Source: Cyanoderma ruficeps | Lineage: Eukaryota; Chordata; Aves; Passeriformes; Timaliidae | Length of the DNA stretch: 64,000 nt | Direction: 5' to 3' | Assembly: GCA_008694505.1 (NCBI GenBank) | Contig: VZDJ01000219.1 | Coordinates: forward strand, 10,716,350-10,780,349 | Part shown: positions 48,281-59,603 of the stretch, in pieces | Layout: each line of letters starts with the position of its first letter | Position numbering within the stretch: position 1 is the stretch's first letter | The notes under the pieces: model-generated | What the model was told of the DNA's origin: nothing | The model's input: the letters and a program-made list of their open reading frames with translations, nothing else | Database searches by the model: none | Translations under genes and position numbers: made by a program

Positions 48281-50260
48281 GCAACTGCTTAAAACCTGAG
48301 TTATGGCCTCTTGTTACCAAACTCAAAACAGGTGGACAGTTGCCTTCATAACAGAACCAAAATTTCACAGTCTGTATGACGTGGAGCAATTTATGCACTG
48401 GTAAATCCAGTTACAGTCCTGATTTAGAAAAACACTGAAGCATCTGCTTAAGTTTTTGTCTGACAGGTTTTAACAGGTGCTAAAAACTCTTCCCTGAGCG
48501 AATTGCTTTGCTGAATCGAGACCCAATCAAGCATATCCTTGTGTTAGGAAAAGGATATATGCAGTGCATAAATTCTCCGAAGGGGGGGGAGGAATATACA
48601 TTAGGATATTTTTAAATGTCTATTTTTATAAATGCTTTCTCTCAATGGAAATTGCACAGACTGCAGTACCGTCCTCTTTGCTCTCTCTCCAGCATCCCTT
48701 TCCCCAGTGTGTTTACTATGAAAGAGCTTTGCCCTGGGCCACAGCCTGTATTGCAGTGGAGTATCACATACTGAGAACTTACCTCACATCGTGCAGGAGT
48801 GTGATGGGTGGGTGGAGGATGGGGAGCTAGAGGTAAGCCTTTAAAAAGTTTTCCTAAAGATAATTCTTTTTAAACACTCCTCAGGCTTTTGCATAAAGAT
48901 TGCAGAGTAGGCATTCCAGCAGCTTAGACGAGCCCTGGATTTACGCTCTGTAATAAATGTATCCATAGGGTGCTGCGTTGTTGTAATGATAGCAAATGAC
49001 AGTAAAATTAGGAGAATTAATAATGACCCAGCTGGAATAATTTAGCAGCGTGATAAGTAAACTCTAACCTAATACTCAGCGTCCTGGCAGAACTATTTAC
49101 AAAGCACATTGAATGCAGGAGTCTGAGGGGAATCTTCTATAGAAAACAAAGTGAAACCCTAATCACAAACAAATGCCATAGCATGTCATTAAGAGGATTA
49201 AGTGGCTTGAAATTGATGTCTAAGGCATTTTGGTTGATTGTTGCTAAAAATACCACATGCTTGACAATTATCTTCTGTTTGCCATCCTCTCTGCTGCTAC
49301 TTGTCTGTCATGCAGTATTATCCTTGTTTACCACCCCTGCCTCACACCAGCTCTTTATCTGTGAGGTTTGCAGCTTCCTGCCAGAGCTGATCTGGAATTC
49401 ACAGTCTGATGTGTTGGCACAGGTTGGTGCCAAACCATTAATACCTTGATAGCAAGGGAGAGGCCAGGTTCAGCAAACACTGGGCTGAAACCGAAATGGA
49501 GCAGCATGAAACTTCTGGAGTTAGCTTTTTAAACAAAAATGCTTGGGTTTTAGTTTGAAATACTGTATTTTCCCTAAGAAATATTTTTTTACATTGGAGT
49601 TAACAAAGTTCTTAAAAAAATTTTACATTTCAGTGACGCATTTTACAAATAAATGCGTTTTGTATGGACTTGAACTCATAATAGCTTTCTGAATAATTAC
49701 TATTTCTGACACTTTGACCTTTGGTCTAAGTAACAAATTTTTAAAGGTAGAAAAACTCCTTACTCTGCCCTGCTTAGTGATTCTTAGCTATTACCTCATT
49801 GGTCTGTGCTTTGCTGAGGGGAAGAAGCTGCAGATGCATTTAGGCAAGTCACATATTTCTGAAGGGAAGCCTTGAAAGTAGCATCGTTGTGTCTGAGTGA
49901 GTGTCACCATATGGATCGTTTCCGATCTGCTCAGGCTGTCAGTGAAGGAAGTGTTGCACCAAACTCCCAGATACAGAGAGGAGCCGTGGCGGCTTCCATG
50001 GCTGTTCCATGTGTGTAAGCTCAGCCCTGAGCAGAGCAGGCAGCAGGGAAAGCCCCAGTTCTGATTTTAATCTAAGAATTAGTGGGGATTCTTGCACTCT
50101 GTGCGTGTGGCCATGGGAATTGTGCATGAGGAGCCTGAGGGTGGGAGCCTTCACCTGCAGCCTCTGGGATGTCCTGAATGTGGGAATGGAACAGCTCCAG
50201 TGTCGATGGCTGAGGCTGGGAGTGTCCCACCTCAGGGACAGAAGGATGAGGCTCCACACA
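48281..50260. other. Anonymous non-coding stretch
   Basis: No gene recognised. The first ~200 bases may still be LINE 3' sequence beyond recognition. A G-run lies near 48583-48590. AT-rich sequence with TTAATAATGACC and GGAATAATTTAGC occurs at about 48950-49030. Confidence 0.5.
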
Positions 50261-50440
50261 GCAGCAGTTCAAGGGAACCGCCTTTAATTTAAAATCTGAC
50301 TCCATTTATACACAGTTGTACAAAGGTCAAGAGATTGGCTACTTCAGGTTGCCACCTCTAACCTGGATGGTGACATCACCATCAATCAATTCTTCTCTCA
50401 GAGGAGAAGTATGTAAATATTCTAAAAATACACATTGTTT
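50261..50440. mobile_element. Possible LTR fragment
   Basis: CAGCAGTTCAAGGGAACCGC, TTTAATTTAAAATCTGAC, CATTTATACACAGTTGTACA, AAGAGATTGGCTACTTCAGG, then TAACCTGGATGGTGACATCA and CCATCAATCAATTC. This string of short phrases resembles the body of avian ERV LTRs ('...tttaat...tttatacagttgtac...gattggctac...ctaacctgg...catcaccatcaat'). The TG/CA ends and target duplications could not be located, and orientation is unclear. It is a low-confidence call. Confidence 0.35.
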
Positions 50441-52119
50441 AGATGAAGCTGCATGAGAATCTGCAGCAACAAAGACAGAAGGCAGAAAACTCAGGGCGAC
50501 ACTCCAGCTCCAACCTGTTTTAACATTCTCTCTTGAAATATCACCCCTTGTCATTCTGAGGCCACTGAATTATCCTGTCAGAAAAGGTGTCTTCAGCATC
50601 ACAGCTTGGGTGTGTGTGTGAGCACATTCTGCTGGCTTTTCCTCTTTTGTGTCTTGTGGCCATGCAGTGCTGGGTTATACTGAGCTCTGCTGCTCTTGTA
50701 GTCAGGGAGAATTGGCACTGAGAGATGCTGGCATGTCTGCCCTGTTGGCAAGAGGATCAGCGTCCTGCATAATTTGAGAAAAGACAGAAGTCTCTTGTAG
50801 TGTGAGGGCCACACATGGACAAAGGAAGCTCAGGTTTTCAATTAGAAGTTTGGGGATTTGATCCTTCTTTCCCCTGTATCAGTTTTAGAACAATAATAAC
50901 ACCACCACCACCAACAATACTAATAAAAATAACTGTTCTGAATCCAGCCATGTGAGATGGCAATGTGAGATGCAGATATTAAAAACCAGTTTATTGTCCC
51001 CCCAAGACTGAAGTTCAGACATTCCACATTTCTGGACTGCAGGCAGCTGCAGAGGCATTGCAGGAGAAAAAAAGAAATAAGGACAGCAAAGTTTTAAACT
51101 GATTCAACCCATTCCTTCTCACTTAAGGTGAGCTGCCAAATCCACTGACCTACTGCCTCTCTTTCATGGGTGCTTCTGCCCTTCCTTGGCAATATAATTA
51201 CAGCATGGCTGGAAGTTCAGACTGTAATCTGGACGTAATCATCCTGTTTTGAGGACGCCTGAATAAATAAATATTGATTGAAATGCTAGTTACTGTCTCC
51301 ATGGGCGCCGCCTCAGGGCTGGCTCTCCAGGTTAACTCTGCACTCTGCAGACCTCAGTCAAGGAGGGTTTTTTCCCAGGCCTGAGGGAAAATGAAAGTGA
51401 CAAAGTCCATCCTGTCTCCTGCTGATGGCCATGGTGCTGCAGCCCTTCAGTGATCCTGCACCTGCTGGGAAAGTCACATATTTAAGGAAGATAAGCAGGA
51501 AGGGAAGGCGTCTGCTTGGTGAAAGGCATTGCCAAATGGAATCAGGATTTGTGTCTAGACAGCAATCAAAATTAGCCTTTCATCCTGCATCAAGGTAATA
51601 CACAAATTGTTCTGTAAGCATTAGTAAGTTCATTGTATTACTTTGAGGATGCATGCATAAATAGGCATTGAATATATTTGCTATCTTGCAAATGGAAATG
51701 AAGCCAAAATACCAGCAAAGGTGGAGACTCCTCACTACTGGATTTTCTTAACCCTCCCGTTCTGGCTGTGAGATGGATTATTTTGGGCCACTGTTTCCCT
51801 TTTCAGCTGATTAACCCAGTGTAATCCTACATTCAGTGAGAATTTAGATGACCAGGTGAGATGCAATCTTTATAAATTATTAAGACCAGTGGAAGTCCCT
51901 CACACGGCACAAAGAATTTTGGCTGCAGTGGAGTAAAGAAGCTTGCTCTGAGTCATAAATGGCAATTTTATAAAGGAAAGAAAATAAAATCTTTTGAAAA
52001 AACGAAATGTAGCAGACTATAAATGAAAGAAATGTAATTGTATATCAGAGCAATCCATTAAACACAGACAACCTGCTGAGAGATGCTACAGTATCACTCA
52101 CTCCTCTGCAAGTCAGTAC
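50441..52119. other. Anonymous non-coding stretch
   Basis: No gene recognised. A short (ACC)n run lies at 50899-50913. The rest is mixed-composition sequence with no transposon signature. Confidence 0.55.
50899..50913. repeat. Short (ACC)n run
   Basis: About five ACC units, embedded in CAATAATA- and AATACTAATA-type A-rich sequence. Confidence 0.8.
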
Positions 52120-52330
52120 ATAAACTTGTTTTTAATTTTTTTGGCAGACTTATGAAGCCAATTATCCTGGTAATAAATATTCAGCTTTAATGGGCAAGTA
52201 AATAATTAATGTTATTGCCTTTGCAAATTTAGCTTTTCAGTTATAAATTAACATAATTAAAATAGTAATGTTTCAGTACGCATTTTACCAGCCAAAATCT
52301 AAATCAAGCAATTAAACTGTAGGTTTTTCA
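52120..52330. other. AT-rich, TAATTA-dense block, possible conserved non-coding element
   Basis: Contains GAAGCCAATTATCCTGGTAA, GTAAATAATTAATGTTATTG, TTATAAATTAACATAATTAA and CAAGCAATTAAACTGTAGG. The motifs are non-repetitive, include several TAATTA/ATTAAT cores plus CCAAT, and carry no transposon signature. It has the texture of a developmental enhancer, which is inference. Confidence 0.3.
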
Positions 52331-52740
52331 CATCAAATGAGTTGAGTTTATAATGATACAAACTGTGGGCATAAATTTGCTTTTCCTGGTCAGATTTATT
52401 ACAGAAACATGAAGAAAAAAAATATTCTGCAGTAGATGTAATCAAGTATATTATTTGAGAAACCATTGATATACTGTAACTACTTTTTGCTGTCCTTTCA
52501 CAGTGAAATAGGAAGGGGAAAGCACATTTCCCGTGAGTTTCTGGCCCAGCAATAATTGCCTGTGTATAATTGTAATGGCCACTGTGCAGTGGCTGTCACG
52601 TCTCTTTGGATTGACTGGAAAACCACAATGCACAGTATGGATCTGAAAAGGATAAAAATTACTCCGTAGTCATTAACTTAAAGAACTCCAGTCTGAGTTA
52701 CACAGACTGAAAATATAATCATACACTTTTCCTCCCCTAC

Positions 52741-52756
52741 TTTTTTTTTTTTTTTT
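52741..52756. repeat. T16 homopolymer
   Basis: Sixteen consecutive T after a CCTCCCCTAC segment. No retrocopy is visible on either side. Confidence 0.9.
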
Positions 52757-54794
52757 GTGAGGAGTGTGTGCTGTCCTCCCATGTCAGTGTTCCAGCTCAG
52801 TGAGCAGAGCAGAAAAGCTTTTCTTGGTGTGGGGAGATGAGTTAGTAGGAACCTGCAACTATTTCTACTCTGAATGCAGCTCAGAGCTGGTGAAATTCAG
52901 CCCTTTCAGCAGCTGATCCCCAGGAGCAGAGTGTGTGGCTGTAACTTCCAGCTGGCTCAAGGGTTCAGGAAGGTTGCATCAACATTTCTGAATTTTCTTG
53001 TGAGACTCAGTGAAACTATATGGCTTCTGAAAATTAGAAGTTTCAGGGACATCAGATTGTAGGAACTTGAGCCTTTCTCTATTTTTTTTTTAGACTGGGG
53101 ATGTCACAAGAGCATTTCAGTTTGTATGACTGGTGGCAGGTTTTGTTTCTTAAAAAGACTACATTTGGTTAGAAATGGGAAGATCTCAAAAGTGACTCTG
53201 ACATTCATCTGTAGACAAGGACACACACAGATGAAAACCTGAAGTCTGAAAACTTGGTCAGAGAAGTCCTGAAAGCTTGTACTGAGAACCCAGAGCTGCA
53301 GACATTTCTGGTCTTGCAATCTTCACAGATTATAATTTATCATGGGCTGAACAGTCTATTTATAGCTCCTCAAAATGTTTCTGAGAGCAGTATTTTGCAA
53401 ACTGCCAAAGGTTTGCAGGTTTGTAATGAGAAGAATTCCTCGATGCACAGGCTTGCCCACATCCAAACCTGCTCATTGACATTTCTCTACAAGCTGTCAT
53501 TTCATAGTCCTTTCATGTCCCAGAACCCAGTGGGCAAATTTATCCCTGGCAAAGGCCCACTGAAGTCACTGAAATCACACCAAAGATAAATTCAAGTCAA
53601 CGAATTTTACTTGAGTGCTGTTCAAACTGCTCGCAGTGCTATGCAGATAGGTAGCTATAGGGTTTTTTGCAATATCAAATTGTTTAAGCTTTAGTAGACT
53701 AAAGAAAAAAAATACCTTTGAGCCGAATTTGTGCTGGTTGGCTTAAATGCACTCAGAGCTGCAGTGTGGTTTTGACAACAATATTATCTGGACTTTTAGC
53801 AGCGCTTTAAAAAGTTGAAAAGCACGCTATACTCTCATGCATGATATCTGTGGGTTCATATTTCCAAAGGTGTTTTAACTGGACACATTTGTGTGCTGGT
53901 GTGATGAACTGTGGGTGGCAGAGCAGCCATGCAGACACCTGATGGCACAGACAGTTCTCTTGTAAGCACTGCTCGCTCTGTGTCAGTGTGCACCTGTAGG
54001 AAATACAAATTTTTATCAGTGAAAAGGCCAATTTCTATCTCAAATGCTGCCCTGTTAGAAGTAGTTTTAATCTGCATTTAATTATTGTACTTTAGCCGTG
54101 TCTGGATTAAATGGGGTTGAGGTGCCCTGTATGGTTTCTTTGCCCGTGGTGGCTAAATGAGTCTTTTCATGTCATGCCAAGCTCTGCCTGGGTTTAATGA
54201 CATATTCCTGGCTGGGGTCTGGCCCTGGAGCCGGCAGCCTTGAGCTGTGTCTGACAAGAATCCAGCCTAGTTTGGAACGAGGTTATTCTAAACTCCCTGA
54301 CGTTCCATGGTCCCCTTTTAGCTGTTTTGGTTTTCAGCACAAATCAAAGATTGCTCTGAGGCACCTGAGCACTGAAGGCAGTTCAGGCACTGCTGTTCAG
54401 GCTGGCTCTGCCAGGTGCTGTATTTCTGCTCCACTCTGTAGGATTTACAGCGCTTTAAGGCGGCGTTTCCCCACGGAAGCACTGTGACACTGCCTTATTT
54501 TATGGGTGAATTAGAGTATTTCAGGTATTTGCTGACTTTGTCGAAGTCCAGCAAATCTTCTCTCTCTCTGAGAGCAGGCAGCAGGAGGTGTTTGCATGGG
54601 TGAGCTCGAGATCTCTCCCATGTGGAGGCTGAGGAGGGATGTTTGTGTATGTTTGGAAAGGGGAGAGAACATTAAGGGAGTTGTGATTTGCAATTCCAGT
54701 GAGGGTAGAGTGCAGCCAATGCCAGAAAGGTTGGGAAGTTTTATCAAAGGTGCTCCAAAGGGAGAGAGACCCTGAACCAAACCAAATTAAATTT

Positions 54795-54845
54795 TAAAAA
54801 AAGAAATAAAAAATAAAAAAGGGAGGAAAAAAAAAAAGAAAAAAG
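54795..54845. repeat. A-rich low-complexity tract
   Basis: About 50 bases almost entirely A with scattered G and T, including AAATAAAAAATAAAAAAGGG. It could be the decayed tail of a retrocopy on the plus strand, but the upstream 300 bases match no transcript known to me. Confidence 0.8.
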
Positions 54846-57800
54846 GCAGAAGCACATCTGAAGAAGATGCAGAGAAGTCAGTTTTCAGTGGCAAAATAGA
54901 AATGCACTGAGTTCAAATGAGATTAAAGTTAGTAGTGGTCCAGTTAATGCCTTTGATAGAGGGGTATAGTATGTGTATAAAAAACTTATGGTCTAATGTC
55001 CTGATCCTCTAATAGAATCCACCTATTTGCTATCTTCCATCTCCGGTAAAGAGATGGAAAGGTATTGGGACCTTCTAGTAATAAACAAAATTCTTCAACC
55101 TGGAATATACAGAATACAACCTGGAATTGCAGAACATAGAAAATACATCCCAGAAGAGTTTCAGGGCATGTACTTTGCTTGAGTAGAAGGTTTTGTTGGG
55201 ATGGATCAGAAAAAGTTTTTTCTCTGGTTAGCATAATTCTGTGTTATTGGCAGATTTTGTTTCCCTCGGCTCAGCTGAGGTTTTCACAGCCCATCCCACC
55301 CCTGCAGTGCTGTGCCTGCAGAGTGGAGCCCTTGCCCTGGGAACACCCTGGATATGTGGATGTGTGAGCCACAGGAGGAGAGAGGAAGCTGGAAAAGTGA
55401 TAATCTGTCCCAACCTTTGCAAAACATCTGTCCCTGGCTCAGTGTAAAAGGGATGAAGAGGATAAAGGAAAAGAGAGGCACTGACTTTGCCTTACCAATG
55501 AGTTAAGGACTCTGCCATCCTAAATTTGGAAATAAAGCTTTTTAGTGAGCTGGGAAACAAGTTAATGTTGATGCCCTGCACTTGGGGCTGGAGAAACTTT
55601 TTTGAAATTTGTGATCACAAGGCCTGCTTGAGCCAGTGATTGTGGAAGTGAGACCTGTAGCTTAACTGTGACACTAAGATGAGTGACAGGACTGTTTCCT
55701 TGTTAGATTCCCGTTTTAATCTAGAGTAAGAGGAAATCCACTTAGATATTGTTCCATCAGTGAAGGCTGTATCACACAGCTGCCTCTGGTACAAACCTGT
55801 CAGCTCTTGTTGGGAGAGCTGGGCTCATTTTGTTACTCAATTATTTTGATGATCTGTCCTATCCAATGGAAGCTGGTTGCTACTCACCACTGAAGTGAGT
55901 TCAGCATTGCTTTTTTTCCCCCCACAAATGTGCTTCCAGTGCTTTGAAATGTGCTTCCAACCCTTTAAAAGCATTATTTGACAAGGACATATGCGTTGCA
56001 GTGACTCCATCGTTGCTTTCAATTGAACTGGCAGAAGAAACAATAATCTCCTGAAAGAGCTTCAGTACAAGGGCAGATGTAAATGTTTGAGTCTAAGGAG
56101 CCCAAGAGATCTTATTTTATAGTCTAAGCAGACTGTAATAGTAGGAGTAATAATAATAAAAACACTTAATTGTGTAATGCAGTGTTGGCAGCTGGAGAGT
56201 TAGACAGTAACCTGCAACTTAATGCTTTTGAACTTGAGAAGCAGCTTTGGTTAATACCAAATGCCTGCTGAAGAAAGGAGTTTATATTATTTCAAATTGG
56301 AAGTGTTTCCATGGAATTTCTTGGGTTCATCTTCAGAAAGTATTTACTTGTATTTACTTCTGCAACAGCAGAAGAACCTGTGCAATGTCACAGCATTTTC
56401 TAACACAGCAAGATATTAATTACACTCTTGAACCTCATAAGGTAACATTGATGCTGTTGTGATGGGAATAGTTCCTTCAGCAAGGATGATTAACCACTTC
56501 CTTCCCTTTTCCTGGATACCGTTAGTTTATACTTGGATAAGAAAAATCAATGCTGACCTTCAGCAGCATCACAATATTCTATTGTATTAATCTCAGTCAA
56601 CATGTTCTTCATTTTATTATTGCCTGCATTCTATAACTGAGTTCATCTCCCTTCACACCACCAGCCCCCACCAAATTTCTAATGGTGGGTGTTACTGCTT
56701 GAATTGCGCCTCTCCTATTTCACTATTTGTTTTGTTGGCAAGGGAGGGGAAAAAACAAAAACAACCTCCAAACAGCTGAGTGCCAGTAGTGCTGATGACT
56801 TCTGTTTTGTTTGTATTTTGCACTGAGCCATGGTGAATGATAAAATGTGTCTGGGACACGGCTGTGGGCAGCACTCTGAGTGTTACAGTTGGAAACATGC
56901 CAGAGTTGCATTGCTACCAATTTTTTGCCGTTAGCCTTCTGGAAGGAGGGATTCAAAGTCTCAGTTTATTCCCTTCTTCACCCGTGTCACCTTTGCAGTG
57001 AATTAATGTGAGATCTTCACCAGAGATGATGGGGTGAGCTGTCACTCCCACAGCTTCCCCCAGGACTGGAGCTGGGAGGGGTCAGGAGCATCCTTTGGGA
57101 TATCAGGGAGCTTGCCTTGGAGCTGGAGCCTGTGGTGGGGTTGTGCTGGTGCTGTCCTGGAGCTCAGCAGGAAACTCTGAGCTTGATCCCGAGGAAAAGG
57201 CAAAAAGCTGCAGTTGTTCCCTGCTCAGCTGTGTGGGGACTCATGTCCGAGGCTGTAATTAGAAGATATACCTGCTAATGAATTGGTGTAATCCCCTGCT
57301 GTGCTCGGAGTCTGCTGGGGGATCTCTTTTCCTGCCTTTGCAGAGGCAGGTGACCTTGCTAAATACTTAGCAGTAAAAATGTGTTTTCCCTTGCCTGTTT
57401 CACAGCCTTTCTTCTGGCTCTGCCAGCGGAGCTCTTCTTTATTAATTGAAAATATTTACCCAGGTTTAGTTTTAGGGAGTGAGGGAAGTTAGAAGAATAA
57501 ACACAAACATGTTCCACACGTGTCACACACGTCTACATGAAAGCACACACAAATGGAATTCTGATTTCTTCATGGCCACGCTCGCAATAAAAATAAAAGA
57601 AATTTAATATTTAAGCAAGGAGTTATGTTTTCAATTATTTTTCAGTCACCAGCCACTTTAAATATTTAATCTTTTCTACGCCCAGCTAATTTATTCAATT
57701 GCAGTTAGGTAGATTGTAATTAATTTTTGATGAGACAAACTAATACTAATTTGAGTGTCTACTACAGTGTAATATTTGCTCGCAGATGTGTTGTTTGGCT

Positions 57801-58544
57801 TCCAGACACCTCTTTTTTGCCCCTGCTGAAGTTGAGAAAATGCCCATCAATGTTGCCACAAGGCCCAGGCTGCACCTTAAGTTGTATGACACACAAATAT
57901 AAGGATGAGTGTGCTGGGTCAGAGGAGGGTCCAGCAGGTTCCTGTCCTCACCCCGACAGGGATCAATAGTTGATGCCTAAAGACAAGAATTAGGAGCAGG
58001 GCAAAGGTACAGCAAAGCTTCCTGACACAGAGAGAGGCTCCCAGACTTCATTGATTTGTGGCCTGGAAACATCCCAAGATAGAAATGGTGTCTTCAAATT
58101 TAATATTTGAGCTTATTTGTTATGTCTAAAGTATATAGTTATTTTGTATAATTCATGCTTTTCATCAGCAAAGGACTGAGATTCCTCCCAGGGAAATACT
58201 CTCTTTTTACTGGAAAAATGTCTTGTCTGCCTTTTCTGATTAATGGGAACATCCATATGCCGGCGTTTGTGAGTGGAAGACGGATCTGATACCACTTAAC
58301 TATGTTAACTGAATGTAAAAATCCAAAGTGGTGGGATAATGAAAGTAATTTGCAGTTTGTCAGCGTGTTCCCTCTGATCAAAGGCGAGTGGGGGAGCCCA
58401 GCAACTTAGAAACAACACAACAAAACTGTGGGATTTCTAGGACACGGGGCATTTTTGCAAGTTCAGACTTGGTTTTGTTTCAGGTAGGAACTGTGCCAGC
58501 TCCTACGGCAGGTGCAGGCTGAAATGGATGATTTTTGTGCCAGG

Positions 58545-58715
58545 GATCATGTGGATTTGGGCTGGAAAGGTTCTTAAAGACCATCCAGTCCCACCTCCTG
58601 CCATGGGCAGGGACAGCTTCCACTATCCCAGGCTGCTCCAAGCCCTGTCCAGCCTGGCCTTGGACACTTCCAGGGATGGGGCAACCACAGCTGCTCTGGG
58701 CACCCTGTTCTCACT
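58545..58715 (-). mobile_element. CR1 LINE 3'-end fragment, 5'-truncated
   Basis: On the plus strand: GGATTTGGGCTGGAAAGGTT, CTTAAAGACCATCCAGTCCC, CCATGGGCAGGGACAGCTTC, CCAGCCTGGCCTTGGACACT, TCCAGGGATGGGGCAACCAC and AGCTGCTCTGGGCACCCTGT. This is a clear antisense avian CR1 3' end of about 170 bases. The tail side (58545-58556) is decayed. Frames of 102-125 codons that cross it are by-products. Confidence 0.95.
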
Positions 58716-59422
58716 CTGCGGCTCTGAGATGCTCCCGAAGCTCTGGACTTGGCAAGAACTGCCCAAAGCCAAGGAGGTCCAAGAAGCATCTTGGCAGCTC
58801 TGTGATGGGCTCCCCAGGGTCTGTGACTGTGACAGTGGGCTAGAAAATGTGGTGGTGCTGAGCTCCCTCCTCCCAGAAAACCCCAGGACATTTACTAGTC
58901 TCTGACAATTTTGTTGGAGGAACTTTGGGAACTGCGGCGTTTTGGGCTGGTAGTCGTGACTTCCCATCTGCTGTGAGCTCCTAAGCTTTGAATCTCTTGA
59001 GTAAGAACCATTTTATTGTGTAGAGTATTAAGACTGAGGTGATGTCTCTGCTTTTAATATGAAAGTCCTGTTATTCTTCAGAAATGCCATAATGAATTAA
59101 AATATTCCCTGCGGAGAAGTGCATTAGTTACTTTTGTGTTACGATATTGGACTGGAATAAAAAGCAGCCAGGCTGTCATTCATTTCCTGGTCTAGGGACA
59201 TTATAAAAGTACTGTAAAGCAAGAATAGCTTTGCACCACAGTTCTTGAATTCAGTGATTGCCCTCTGAAGGTGCCACACATGATGGATTGTCACAGACTC
59301 TCTGTCCTGCCTTGACATTTCATTCCTATCCAATGTTGTCTTTGTGTTCTGCTCTGAATCTGCCAAACAACTGACCCTAGAATTTAATGCCACACCTTCT
59401 TCTCTTTTCTTTTTCTGAACAG
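58716..59422. other. Anonymous non-coding stretch
   Basis: No gene recognised. The sequence becomes pyrimidine-rich at 59395-59415, just before the acceptor-like site at 59422. Confidence 0.5.
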
Positions 59423-59603
59423 CATCTTCTGCAGCTGAGGCTCTGAAATACTGGAGGACACAGCATCTTCCTCAGGGACACAGGCAAGGGAGAGCTGGAG
59501 CCTCTGGGGGGCTCAGAAAGGAATTGTGGTTGGTGGTCGCCTGAGGAACTTACCTTCACCCCAATGTTGCTGTGAAACGAGTCGTGTCCAACAGTCAGGT
59601 TTG
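59423..59603 (+). other. Possible exon, coding or lncRNA (unsupported)
   Basis: Seen: an unusually good acceptor (a 20-base tract CTCTTTTCTTTTTCTGAACAG ending at 59422) and, 181 bases later, a donor TTG|GTAAGG at 59604, with an alternative CAG|GTTTGG at 59599. Only one frame is open at the 5' side. It runs about 39 codons (SSAAEALKYWRTQH...) and stops inside the segment, so if spliced it would be a terminal coding exon with a further 3' UTR intron, or a non-coding exon. No family is recognised. Confidence 0.22.

Larger units (their letters stand above)
52331..58544. other. Anonymous non-coding stretch
   Basis: No gene recognised. It contains T16 at 52741-52756, an A-rich run at 54795-54845, a (TAA)n-like patch near 56145-56160 and an AT-rich block at 57590-57740. 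Frames of 60-111 codons on both strands look like chance. Confidence 0.55.

Noticed and set aside
58528..58967. Overlapping frames of 102-125 codons on both strands
   Set aside because: They cross the CR1 3' end at 58545-58715 and have no independent support.
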